Shown here one piece after another: positions 22,681 to 32,976 of a stretch of 64,000 nucleotides of DNA. Every line of letters starts with the position of its first letter. Position 1 is the stretch's first letter. The position numbers and the translations under genes were made by a program. The notes beneath the pieces are model-generated. The model ran no database searches, had not been told where the DNA came from, and saw nothing but the letters and a program-made list of their open reading frames with translations. The stretch comes from Patiria pectinifera (Eukaryota > Echinodermata > Asteroidea > Valvatida > Asterinidae), in the NCBI GenBank assembly GCA_029964075.1, contig CM057149.1, positions 3,544,465 through 3,608,464 of the forward strand. Reading direction: 5' to 3'.

Positions 22681-24219
22681 ACTCGCAACGTGCAACGCTC
22701 ACACCAGCATGCATTTGCACAAAAAATACCATGCCGTGGAAATAGTACTTTGGTTGCTTATGTATAGTACTTTGGTTGCTACGGGAATAGTACTTTTGGC
22801 CGTGCAAACGAATATAGCAAAAATAGAAAGTATCATGTGAATCGCTCTCGGCCAATCAAGACACATAATCTGTAGGTGAGGTGTTATAATGCATGCTATG
22901 GTGAATGCTATCATGAATGCTATCATGACTGCTATCGTGACATGGACAGGGCCGGGCATCCTACAATTACAAAATACATTTCAATGTCACAAAATACCCA
23001 AAATTACTCTTGTGTTAAATCATTATCTAATAATTTAATGTATTGAACCATTTGTAACAATACATTTTGAAATTTAAAAAGACCTATGTGGACTGCGATC
23101 AAAATATATAACATTTAAAAACTGTTAAGACTTGATCAGCCTCGATCCATCTTTGGTGTATACGCACAAACATCGCAACACTTTGTCTAACATTGTCATG
23201 CTTATAAAAGCAATGGCCAGAAATTCGATGCAACTATTTTTGCTTAATTTGAATTATCTGTGAAGCAACCACTAGTCAGTTTTATAATTGGTATCACAAT
23301 TTAAAAACAATGGCATGTATTTGTGCTTTATTCAAAATCTAGCTGATTAAAAAATTCAATCATTGAGGAAGGATTATGTTTAAGACTTCACATGTCAACA
23401 CCATGAACACCAGCATGCTCAAAACCAAAATAAGATTGTCTTCATCAAGCCAAAAAATTGAATACCCACCACAGCCTAGTAGTACACAACTGTACAGTTA
23501 CCGAATACAAACTGTTTTGTGAGTGTGTTGCACGTGTATGGAGGCCCCCAAACTGTTGCTTTGAAGTTGTCAATTCCAGAGACTTTAGTCCATTCAGCTA
23601 ATCATCCAGTGTACATGTATTTTTATGAACAGGTTGATTGCATGCATGTGAACATGAAACTATGTCCACAGACATTCATGCCATAAGCTAATGTCCATGC
23701 TTTCTACATTTTTTTGCAAGACTATGTGCATGCATGCAGCCTACTGCACTCTGCGCTCTGCGCTGACAATATTCAACTGACTGCAGTTTTCAAATTTCCC
23801 ACACTGACCGTTAATCTGTGGAAAAGAAGGTCATCACTGTGTCATGTGACTTGTAGTCCATGATACGATAGGCTTATATATTGGAATGCTTTTTGCAGGC
23901 TTTGCTTAGCCACGGAATGCTATACTTTAAAATTTATTTTACAATTGACTACTAAATTGGAAGGCTATACTGACTGTGCAGTCCTCCCACTTTCATTTGC
24001 ATGCTATGTGGAATGCTTTGAAGCTAGCATGCTATTTGGAAAGCTATTTTCATACTGCATGCTATCGAGAATGCTATATGGACTGTTAAAGTTAGCAGTC
24101 ATCAAGTCATCATCATCTGTGAATGCTATGTGAATGCTAAAATAGCATGCACATGGTATTGGACTGTAATTGGACTGCTATGCACATGCTATTATATCAG
24201 TCCAGTTCGGTAAGGGAAA

Positions 24220-24846
24220 TTTCTATTACCTAATTTGTTTTCAAACCTTATGTGTCCCTTCATCTGCGGTGTTGACTGATTTTCACCTACCTTCCGGAGT
24301 GGAGTGAGCCAGATAGGTAATTTTGTACTGAACTATGCTATTAACCAGTTATGATATAAATAAAAAAATCAACATCCATGTCACACTCCCACTGCACTTG
24401 CTTGAGTACCACTAAAACCCTCACAAGCAGTCTTCGAGTTCCCTATATTTGGGGGCCAGTGGCATATATGCAGAATTTTGTGACTGGGCGATCACGCACA
24501 CTCTCCGAGCTGTAAGGTTATAGCCAGGATTGTTTTCTGGTCATTCGGCCATTATGAAATGAGCAAGTGGGTGGGATGGGGGAGGCACAATGCCACACCT
24601 AAGTATGCTACTTGGGGGACTTACTGCATATTAAGCTCCAACCACCAGCTGTTTAAAATTAGGGAGGCTCATGAACCAGCCACTTAAATAGCTAATCCTA
24701 GACTGCATCTGATTCGGTACCATGTGCAATGTACATGAAACTACGGATCCAGTTCCCAAGCATGATTGTTACTGCTGGCTAGAGGCAAGTAAATTGGAAC
24801 ACAGTTTGACATCCTAAAGAATTGGTACATGTGCCTAATCAAATTT
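24220..24846. other. ROCO intron left of the Polinton
   Basis: No gene or recognised repeat. Confidence 0.4.
24842..24846. repeat. Polinton target-site duplication, left copy (AATTT)
   Basis: AATTT immediately precedes the left terminal repeat and is repeated immediately after the right one. Polinton duplications are 5-6 bp. A sixth matching base is not present. Confidence 0.75.
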
Positions 24847-25221
24847 AGTAGTAGGGGAGGTGGGGGTATGGGACCAAAATGGAAAATCTGCGGCCAGTCT
24901 GGACACGCCGCTCTCGATTCTAAAAATAGTTGGAGGAAAAATATAGGGGAATCCCCCGCGGCAAATGTTTTAGAAATCTGACGTCAGGTTTGGGAGCAAA
25001 AAAGAAAAATGTGTGTCAAGTCAGGGCCTGTCGCTCTGGAGTTAAAAAAATAAATCTGTCGTCGCTAAAATGAGGTGATGTCACCACCACGTGACTTTGA
25101 AAAATGTGTGAGTCACCACCACGCGACCTTGAAACGTGTTGAGGCATGATAGGAATGTGGCGTAAACAACGTGACCTTGAAAAATGTGTGAGTCACCAGC
25201 ACGTGACCTTGAAACTCGGGC
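24847..25221 (+). repeat. Polinton left terminal inverted repeat
   Basis: 375 bp, matching the reverse complement of 39430-39804 with three substitutions counted by eye. The inner half contains two copies of a subrepeat of about 50 bp with CACGTGAC, a run GAAAAATGTGTGAGTCAC and GACCTTGAAAC. Terminal repeats of Polintons are the replication origins for protein-primed DNA synthesis and the integrase substrates (family knowledge). Confidence 0.95.
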
Positions 25222-25335
25222 CCATTATCTCTCGTCTTGAAGATCCCTCACCAGCCGGTGAGTCTGATTGCTTATAAATCTAACGTCTGCCTTCAAAAAA
25301 AATGAGAAAAAAAATATTATATTTCCTATAATAAA

Positions 25336-28300
25336 ATGGAGAGTAATATGTTCAGACCGACCGTCAAAGGATATTCTAAATGGAACAAAGCCACGCTGCG
25401 TGATTACGTGCAGCGATATAATATACCGCACAATGAAAATGTTTCTCTTACTCGTAAAGTTTACATCGAGGGGATAAAAAATTACGAAGCTCAATTTAAA
25501 AACAAGAGGAAAAAGAAACTTCATGAGCTCAAACAGATTGTAGACGAACAAAATCTAGAATACGTACCGACGGGGTATAAAGGACGATTTTTGAAAAAAG
25601 ATCTAATCTCGGCGATTAAAACATACAGACAACCCGAAGACTTTACAGAGTCAGCTTTTAGAGAAACGAGAAGGTTTAGAAATTACTACAGAAACTGGGA
25701 ATTAAACCCCAGACTTTATAATCACGATTTAATCAAGTTTTTTGATTCGCACAAGGAACAAATAGTCAATAAAATCAAGTCAGAATTGAGAGAGCTGAGA
25801 GGTTTAAAACTGGAGCTCACAATCAAAATAAAATACGAAAAAACCAAACCGGATGGTACGATCGAAACGATCGAAGCTATTCATTATAGCAAGCCGAAAG
25901 CCGTTTTAAATCAAAGTCAAATAAAACAGGTTTTAAAAGAAGAGATCGAAGAGCTATTTAAAAAGGATGAAAGGTATACGAATCAAGGATCGGGTTGGGT
26001 TTTTAAAAAGATAATGGCGTTATACATCAACATCAACAGATATAATCCAGCGAGAGGTAGTTCTTATATAAACCTACCCGAACATCTTAAAATTAAACAG
26101 GCGATGATAAACATCAAAAACAAAGACGACGAGTGTTTGAGATGGTGTTTGAGAGCTGCTCTTGGGTTGTATACAGATAAAGTAAAAAATCAAATAAGAA
26201 ATAATCCTAAATATAAAATTCATAAAGAAGAACCTGTTGTATACACCAAAGACGACGGACTCAGTTTTAAAGGCGTTGACTTTCCGACACCGGTCGATCA
26301 GATACCCAAGATAGAAAGACAAAATAATTTATCGATAAACGTATACGGTTATGAGGGTGAGATATATCCATTATACGTGTCTAAAAACTACGGGGCAAAA
26401 GAGATCGATCTGCTTTTGATTTCTAAAGGTGACGAGCATCACTATTGTTGGATAAAATATTTTACGAGGTTGATGTACGACGTTACCAAACATAAATGTA
26501 AGAAATATTTTTGTCGAAGATGTCTATGTCATTTTACCAATCAAAATAAATTAGACAGACATATCGCCGATTGTAAGGGTATAGATGCACATCCATCAAA
26601 GATTGTATTTCCGACGGGTAAACCAAAATACATAGACGGGCAACCAGGCGAAAGAGACGTACCGATATTAGAATTTAAAAACTATAGGCACAAACAAAAA
26701 GCACCATTTGTCATTTATGCTGACTTTGAATCCATACTACAAACAACAACACCCACACAGACACTAACATCTAAACCTACTCACTCAGACAAAGAGACAA
26801 ACACAAAAAAGATTAACGTTCACAAAGCTAGCGGTTATTCGCTAGTTGTCGTGCGATGCGACGGTAAAAATGTGTATCAAGAGACTTATAGAGGCAAAGA
26901 CGCTTCAACTAGATTTATAACAACGCTGTTACAATTACAAAGCGATATTAATTGCATATTTGAAAAACCCCAACCCATGGCATTTAACGAGCGAGCTAAA
27001 GACCATCACGATACAACAAACGCGTGTTGGATTTGCGAGAAACCAATTTATCCCAATTACTCGAGCAACTGTCAGTGCCAGAAACCCAGAGAACCCAAGA
27101 CGATAAAACAAAAGAAAGAACATCAGTACAAAAATAGTAAGGGATTTATCGAGTCTAAATGTCTAGACTGCAAAAAGAGCATTAATAAATTTAGAAAGGT
27201 CAGAGATCACTGCCACGTCACTGGTAAATATAGGGATGCCGCACACGCTTATTGTAACCTCAAACTACAAATTAAACCCGGTTGTACACCGATACCGGTC
27301 TTTTTTCACAATTTACAAAATTACGACGCGCATTTAATCATGCAGGAAATGACAGAATACGATAGCCAAACAGAAATACAAGTGATCGCTAAAAATTCAG
27401 AAAAGTATATTTCGTTTTCGATAGGAAATCTACGATTTTTAGACTCGTTTAGTTTTATGGCATCATCGTTGGATAAATTAGTGAAAGGTTGTCCAAAAGA
27501 GTCGTTTCATCTACTCAAAAAGCATTTTAAACATTCTGACTTGCTATTACAAAAAGGAATTTATCCCTACGAATATATGAACTCGTTTGATAAGTTTAAA
27601 GAGACCAGCCTACCACCCATCGACAAGTTTTACAGCAGACTAAAAGACGAACATATATCGCAACAAGACTATGACAGAGCTCAACGCGTGTGGAACGAGT
27701 TTAATATACAAAATCTAGGAGAATATCACGACTTGTACGTGACTACCGATACGTTATTACTTGCAGGCGTATTTGAAAACTTTAGACAAACGTGTATAAC
27801 AAACTACGGGCTAGATCCAGCCAATTATTTTACCGCACCCGGATTGTCCTGGGATGCTCTATTGAAACACTCGAAAGCTAAACTCGAACTGTTACAAGAC
27901 GTCGACAAACACTTATTTTTTGAAAAAGCAAAACGAGGAGGCATATCTAGCGTGGGTGGAATGAGACATCACAAAGCCAATAATCAATATCTTGATGACT
28001 ACGATTCAAACAAGCCCTCGAGTTATATCGCTTATTTGGATGCCAACAATCTGTACGGTTGGGCTATGAGTCAATATCTACCGTACAGTGATTTTAAATG
28101 GACTCCCTCGAAACCGTTTACCGAAGAAAGAATATTAACGCTTAAGAAAACGTCCAACACCGGCTACTTTTTCGAAGTAGATTTAGACTACCCGCACGAT
28201 CTACACAACAAGCATAACGATTATCCCCTAGCACCCGAAAATATCGTCGTACCCCAAGCTTGGATGTCTGATTATCAAAACGAGTTATTGGATACCGAAC

Positions 28301-29276
28301 CTAATAGCGACGTACAAAAATTAACGTGTACGCTTAATCCAAAACAAAAATACGTGTTGCACTACGTTACGTTGCAGTCATACCTCGATCTTGGTTGAAA
28401 TGGATGAAATCTTACATCGATAAAAACACGCAACTCCGAACAAAAGCAACCTCTGATTTTGAGAAAGACTTTTTTAAACTCATGAATAACAGCGTGTTTG
28501 GTAAGACGATGGAAAACGTCAGAAATCGAATAGACGGTTACCTACTGAGAGACAATAACGAGAGCGATCAAAAAAAATACCAAAAATTAATTCAAAAACC
28601 GAGCTATAAAACAACAACGCCGTTTCCAGAATGTGACCTGTCGTTTGTCGAAACATATAAAACGACAACCGTGTTAAACAAGCCCATTTACTGCGGAGTG
28701 AGTATCTTGGATCTCTCAAAGACGCTGATGTACGATTTTTATTACAACCGATTGAAAGACAAATACGGAGATAAAATCAGGTTGATGTATACGGATACGG
28801 ACAGTCTGTTGATTGTCGTTTATACGGATGACATATACAAAGACATGCGATCTCACGGGCAATACTATGACTTTTCGAATTACAATCTGGATCACGAGTT
28901 ATACGACCCAACCAATAAGAAAGTGATCGGCAAATTTAAAGACGAGTTTGGAGGTAAGGTCATTCAAGAAGCCGTTTGCGTAAGACCCAAGATGTACTCG
29001 ATTTTAGCAGATGACAACAACATCACTCTTAAAAAGGCCAAGGGGGTCATAAAATCGGTCACTAACAAAAAATTAAAACACCGACACTACTACGACTGCA
29101 TCTTTAAAAATAAATCTAAAACAGAAACGATGACTCAAATTCGATCGGAAAATCACATCCTTTACACCATATCTCAAAATAAACTATCGTTGAGTCCGTT
29201 GGACACCAAGAGGTACATTTTACCGGATGGAATACACACGCTCGCTTATGGTCACCGTAATCTAGATATTAATTAG
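25336..29276 (+). pseudogene. PolB: Protein-primed DNA polymerase B (pPolB), broken by a small deletion
   Basis: Replicates the element using a protein primer. Part 1 (25336-28398, 1,020 residues) has SAP-like helices near residues 10-50, a C2H2-type zinc cluster near 386-414, exonuclease motifs YADFES (about 460), NYDAHLIMQ (about 662) and YHDLYVTTDT (about 797), and polymerase motif A DANNLYGW (about 903). An embedded zinc region (about 564-640) with DHCHVTGKYR resembles endonuclease VII. Part 2, in another frame from about 28389 to 29276, has motif B KLMNNSVFGKTMEN and motif C YTDTDS. At 28385-28397 the frame is lost and roughly 15 codons expected between the two halves are absent, so this is a small deletion rather than a one-base slip. 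Start chosen at ATG 25336, just after an AT-rich leader. Its 3' end overlaps the integrase 3' end by 8 bp, tail to tail. Confidence 0.9.
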
Positions 29277-30270
29277 GCGGTAATTGCGTGTCCTCGGGTA
29301 CGACTTGAAGCTCTTGTCTCACAAAACTCCTTTTTGGGCCGTCTTGCAGGTAATAAAGAGTAGGACCCGTCGTGACTTTTTTACCTTCAATCATTTTAAA
29401 TTGACTCGTTCTTTTTTCCACGTTGAAGATGTCTACGCTCCAAATGGGATCCGTGGCTCTTCTCGAGGTTCCACCCTCTAGCTCGCCCGGGTAATATAAA
29501 TATCTAACCATGGCGTCTTGCGGTAATTGTTGCTCTTTTGTTTTAACGGGGTTAGCCGGCGATTGCCGGACCTGTTTTAGTTTAACCGCCTCTGACGGCG
29601 CTTTAGCTATTAATCTCGTCGTTTCATCGTTTATAGCTTTGATCACGCTGGGTAATCGGTCGACCCATTGCGTGTTTCTACTCTCGGGATTTAACATTTC
29701 TTGAGCGTACTGATGACCAAACAGTCTCTCGGCTAGCGTTCGATTAAATCTTTCTACGATACCCTGCGATCGGTGGTTTCCGGGTTCGCCTACGATAATC
29801 TCGACGTTTTTTGAGGTCATCCATTTTTTAAAAGCGCCTTTAAATTCGGTACCGGCGTCTACTCTCAACGTTTTAGGGTAACTCAAAGGCGACCTCGCGT
29901 AAATCTTAACGATAGCATCCTGGGTGGAATCTGCCGTTTTAGAAACCAAAGGTTCTGCTTCGTGGTATCGACTCGCAACATCGACAACCGTCAAAGCGTA
30001 TTTATAAGTCTTGCGTTTTACTTTATCCCAGGGTAGGTATAGCACATCCATTTGGTGAAAGTCGTTTGGTGTTTCAAACTCTCGCGAAGTACTCGTAGGC
30101 CTGGGTACATACGCAGGACCCGGTAGATAAATTTGCCAGATCGCTTGTTTTTTAAGCCAATCTCTGATTACCTTTTTATCGATTTTGGTTTTATCGTGTA
30201 AATGGTCGACGGCGCTTTCACCTCTCCAATAACCGCTCGGGCTATAATACAGTTTAGATAATGTTTGCAT
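29269..30270 (-). CDS. INT: Polinton RVE-type integrase
   Basis: 333 residues. DDE/RNase-H-fold integrase that inserts the element and generates the 5-6 bp duplication. An N-terminal helical region is followed by the catalytic core with D75 (QMDVLYLP), D138 (RVDAGTEF) and E173 (SQGIVERFN), 34 residues between the last two. All three acidic residues are present. The C-terminal half carries an SH3/chromo-like segment (PIWSVDIFNV, YYLQD). Start ATG at 30270 follows a TATATTAAA-like motif (30274-30289, reverse strand) shared with other genes of the element. It is divergent from the small membrane protein at 30302 and converges with PolB. It looks intact. Confidence 0.95.
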   Translation of the reverse strand: MQTLSKLYYSPSGYWRGESAVDHLHDKTKIDKKVIRDWLKKQAIWQIYLPGPAYVPRPTSTSREFETPNDFHQMDVLYLPWDKVKRKTYKYALTVVDVASRYHEAEPLVSKTADSTQDAIVKIYARSPLSYPKTLRVDAGTEFKGAFKKWMTSKNVEIIVGEPGNHRSQGIVERFNRTLAERLFGHQYAQEMLNPESRNTQWVDRLPSVIKAINDETTRLIAKAPSEAVKLKQVRQSPANPVKTKEQQLPQDAMVRYLYYPGELEGGTSRRATDPIWSVDIFNVEKRTSQFKMIEGKKVTTGPTLYYLQDGPKRSFVRQELQVVPEDTQLPPN

Positions 30271-30273
30271 ATT

Positions 30274-30289
30274 ATTTAATATAAAAGAC
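30274..30289 (-). promoter_or_regulatory. Divergent promoter region with TATATTAAA motif
   Basis: On the minus strand, gtcttttatattaaat lies just upstream of the integrase ATG (30270). On the plus strand tataaaag precedes ATG 30302. Same arrangement as at 36883-36900. Confidence 0.5.
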
Positions 30290-30301
30290 GTTTATAATAA
30301 T

Positions 30302-30724
30302 ATGGCTAGCGTTGCTATGATGATAGGAGGCGCGATCGTCAACGCCTTAGCTTTTACGGGTTCAAACTTTTTATTTTCAAATCTGAAACAGAGCGACGAG
30401 GAGCGTAAGAGACACGATTTAGCGATAGAACAACTCTCAGCCGCCAAAGATAAGTGGCAACGAGAACGAACGAAATATCTGGATTTTCTAAACGAACGTA
30501 TCAGAAAACAAAATGCCTCTAAAGAAACATTTTCTAACGTAGACCGAGCGTTGCGTTACTACAACGAGGTGAGTAGACAATCTACCGAACTACCCGTAGG
30601 ACTGCAACACGAACCCAAACTCGAAGATTTTTACGAGCCTAGCGACCAACAAATTGAAAAAGAACTGGTGTTTATCGCGGGAGGAACGCTATTGGTGGGC
30701 TTCTTGGCTTACAGATACCTTTAA
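30302..30724 (+). CDS. Small Polinton membrane/coiled-coil protein
   Basis: 140 residues. A hydrophobic, small-residue-rich N-terminus (ASVAMMIGGAIVNALAFTGS) is followed by a charged coiled-coil region (residues about 30-75, rich in Glu, Arg and Lys), a conserved F-x-x-VDRALRYYNEV segment, and a C-terminal membrane segment (LVFIAGGTLLVGFLAYRYL). Proteins of this layout sit next to integrase or capsid genes in many Polintons. Their function is not established; a virion membrane or scaffold role is an inference. Starts 31 bp from the divergent integrase start and ends 22 bp before the major capsid gene. Confidence 0.8.
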   Translation: MASVAMMIGGAIVNALAFTGSNFLFSNLKQSDEERKRHDLAIEQLSAAKDKWQRERTKYLDFLNERIRKQNASKETFSNVDRALRYYNEVSRQSTELPVGLQHEPKLEDFYEPSDQQIEKELVFIAGGTLLVGFLAYRYL

Positions 30725-30746
30725 ATTTAAAACTCGTATAAATAAA

Positions 30747-32015
30747 ATGAATGCGTATGGAAAAAAGCTCAATCCCAGCAGGCTATTAAAAATACCCAGA
30801 TCTATCAAGGGTGAGAGAAAAGAGGTGGTCATTACCCACAATCCCAGTAGTATATCGGCGGGGCAAACGCTGAGGGTCAAGTTTCCTCAATTGGGTGTAG
30901 ACGACGTGATCGTACCCGGCACTTGTAAACTAGCTTTCAATTTAGAACTCGAAGGTGGAAGCGACAACAATAGAACTATTTTTGGTAATTTAGCCAGAAA
31001 TTTAGTCAGCGAAATCAGCGTCAGGCTTCAAGGTCACGAAATTGTGAGTTATCGTCACGCCGACGTGTATCACAACTTTAAAGACAATTGGATCAACAGC
31101 TCGACGACTCGAAACATGGCGTACTCGGGCATAGAAAAAGAAAACGTGTCTAAACTAAGAACTGGGGCTGAAGATGCTAACGCGGGCGCCAACAACGGTA
31201 AGGATCAAGCTATCGCGGATGCCTATGGTAACAGATATTGTATTCCCCTAGACATTGACATACTGACTTCGCATCACCCTTTTTACCCCAGCGGTTTAAA
31301 ACAACCTCTGACGTGCGAGATAAAGTTTAACGATCACGAAAAAGTCGTCAACAGTTCAGATACGGCGGCGATGTATTCTATCTAAGACTTGTCTCTCGAA
31401 TACGAAGTGGTGACCAACAGAGACCTAGCTATCAGCATCAGGAATAAACACAAGGGGTTAATGCAATATCTGTTTGATAAAATCCACTCACTAGAAGTTA
31501 GATCCGTCAACAAATCGGACACGCTTTGGAACGTCAGCGTCAATCAACCCATCAGGAGTCTCAAGGGTATTTTGTTTTTGTTTAAAGATCTCGCGGTCAA
31601 AAATCCGCAGCGATTTTACAATCCAAAAATAACCAAAACATCGGTGACCGTAGAAGGTAAACCCAATCAACTCTACAGTCAAGGCATGTTTCAGTATCAA
31701 CACTGGAATGAAATCAACAAGTTCTTTGGAGACAGCGATACCGAAAGCGGGCGCGGAGTAGCTAAAGACTTAAATTTGACGGGTTTTGACCTCGGAGACT
31801 ACCTAAAAGACAAGTACGGTCTGTGGCTCGATTTTAGAAGTAACGACGACAATTCCGCTCACGGATCCGGTAGGAAACTCGGAGACGGAGGAGGCATCAA
31901 CATTCAATTTAACAGAGAAGCCGAAGGTCAAGGTGACCTCACGATGTACGTATTTTTAGTCATGGATGCTCAATTGAACTTGGAAGACGGAAATTTTAAA
32001 TCTCTGTTAAGTTAA
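30747..32015 (+). pseudogene. MCP: Major capsid protein, double jelly roll, with one in-frame stop
   Basis: 422 codons plus stop. Forms the capsid hexons. The N-terminal part reads SIKGERKEVVITHNPSS and VIVPGTCKLAFNL, typical of Polinton capsid strands. The second half (SLEYEVVTNRDLA onward to a C-terminal MYVFLVMDAQL strand) is the second jelly roll. A TAA at 31383-31385 (codon 213) divides it, and the frame is unchanged on both sides, so a single substitution or sequencing error is enough to explain it. Start chosen at ATG 30747, which lies after the upstream gene ends and follows cgtataaataaa; a further in-frame ATG exists at 30654 inside the neighbour. The stop at 32013 is one base before the ATPase start. 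Confidence 0.85.
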
Positions 32016-32016
32016 A

Positions 32017-32622
32017 ATGACACAACCGCATTGCGCTTTAATCGTCGGCAAAACAAATTCGGGCAAAACCAAATGGATTTTGGATCTGTTAGAGTCAGAC
32101 TATAAAAACACATTTGAGGCGATAGTCATCATTTGCCCTACCATATTTAAAAACAAAACGTACATCGAAAGAAAGTGGATTCAAGCAGATCCCGAGGTAT
32201 ACCTCTGCGATCCGGAATTGTACAAGATGACGCTCAACGAAGCGATCGATTTTTACAGGAAAATATTTGAAGGTGTTGCCACGTTGTTTATCGTGGACGA
32301 TTGCTCTTCGGATCAAGAGATTAAATATCGTAAAAAGACGTGCGCGCTAAGCAAGATGGCATTTAGCGGAAGACACGTAAATCACAGCTGTTGGTTACTG
32401 ACCCAAAAGTACAACAGCGTTTTAAAAGATTATAGAGAAAACACGGCTTGGTTGGCATTATTTTACTGCAAAAATAAAACATCGTTTGATCAAGCGTTAG
32501 ACGAAAACGACGTCGTACCCATTGAACAACGAGATTATATAAAACGACGTTTGAGAGATGTGAAATATAGTAAATTGGTCGTATACACCGAACCTCCAGT
32601 TAGTTACAAGCTACTTGAGTAG
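32017..32622 (+). CDS. ATP: FtsK/HerA-type genome-packaging ATPase
   Basis: 201 residues. Pumps DNA into the capsid. Walker A is G11-KTNSGKT-18, preceded by the strand ALIV, and Walker B is LFIVDD with D94 and D95. A downstream Q134-type sensor region (WLLTQKYNSV) also fits the A32-like family of Polintons, virophages and large DNA viruses. The length is typical. The start is one base after the capsid gene stop, so the two are probably co-transcribed. The stop codon forms the first bases of a 22-bp tandem array. Intact. Confidence 0.92.
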   Translation: MTQPHCALIVGKTNSGKTKWILDLLESDYKNTFEAIVIICPTIFKNKTYIERKWIQADPEVYLCDPELYKMTLNEAIDFYRKIFEGVATLFIVDDCSSDQEIKYRKKTCALSKMAFSGRHVNHSCWLLTQKYNSVLKDYRENTAWLALFYCKNKTSFDQALDENDVVPIEQRDYIKRRLRDVKYSKLVVYTEPPVSYKLLE

Positions 32623-32751
32623 CTAGTTGAGTAACAATTAATAGCTAGGTGAGTAACAAGTAATAGCTAGGTGAGTAACGATTAATAGCTAGGTGAGTAA
32701 CAATTAATAGCTAGGTGAGTAACAATTAATAGCTAGTTGAGTAGCAACCTA
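32620..32751. repeat. 22-bp tandem array (5 copies plus a partial)
   Basis: Unit TAGCTAGGTGAGTAACAATTAA, written here as the consensus of TAGCTAGGTGAGTAAC followed by AATTAA. Copies start at 32620, 32642, 32664, 32686, 32708 and a partial at 32730, with exact 22-bp spacing. Every frame contains stops, so it is non-coding. It begins on the ATPase stop codon, and the last ATPase codons (GCTACTTGAG) resemble the unit, suggesting it expanded from the gene's 3' end. It occupies the place where a protease gene often sits in Polintons. Confidence 0.95.
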
Positions 32752-32823
32752 TTCAACAAACTACACATGTATTACAATTTGTTAATCAACAAACGTCAAC
32801 AAAATGTATTTTGTTGTTAGTAA

Positions 32824-32976
32824 ATGATAGCAATATTCGAGTATATGCAGTTTTTGGCTATTATCATCATATCGCTTAATTTATCGTTTTACACATACGA
32901 ATACCTTTGCTTTTGTAACAAAGTTGCAACAGCTACAACAAAATTAAATTCGTTTCTAATTAAATGGAGGACTTAA
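32824..32976 (+). CDS. Possible 50-aa membrane microprotein
   Basis: ATG at 32824, stop TAA at 32974-32976. It has one strongly hydrophobic segment (FLAIIIISLNLSF, residues about 10-22) followed by a Cys/aromatic patch and a basic end. It overlaps the start of the next gene by 13 bp in another frame. No family is recognised. It may be a chance open frame, but the hydrophobic helix near the N-terminus and its position make it worth recording. Confidence 0.3.
   Translation: MIAIFEYMQFLAIIIISLNLSFYTYEYLCFCNKVATATTKLNSFLIKWRT

Larger units (their letters stand above)
21604..24219. mobile_element. DNA element with CCCTTACCGAAC termini and subterminal AATGCTAT palindromes (2.6 kb)
   Basis: 15-bp inverted ends TTTCCCTTACCGAAC (21604-21618) and its complement (24205-24219). 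The outer 250-300 bp at each end are packed with AATGCTAT/ATAGCATT and GCATGCTAT strings (21640-21900 and 23885-24200, a few more at 22890-22935). The centre holds two nested foldbacks. No transposase. No clear target duplication. The superfamily is unassigned. Confidence 0.75.

Noticed and set aside
22550-22700. CpG island promoter
   Set aside because: The local CG-rich sequence belongs to the inverted ends of a nested foldback element; no gene starts there.
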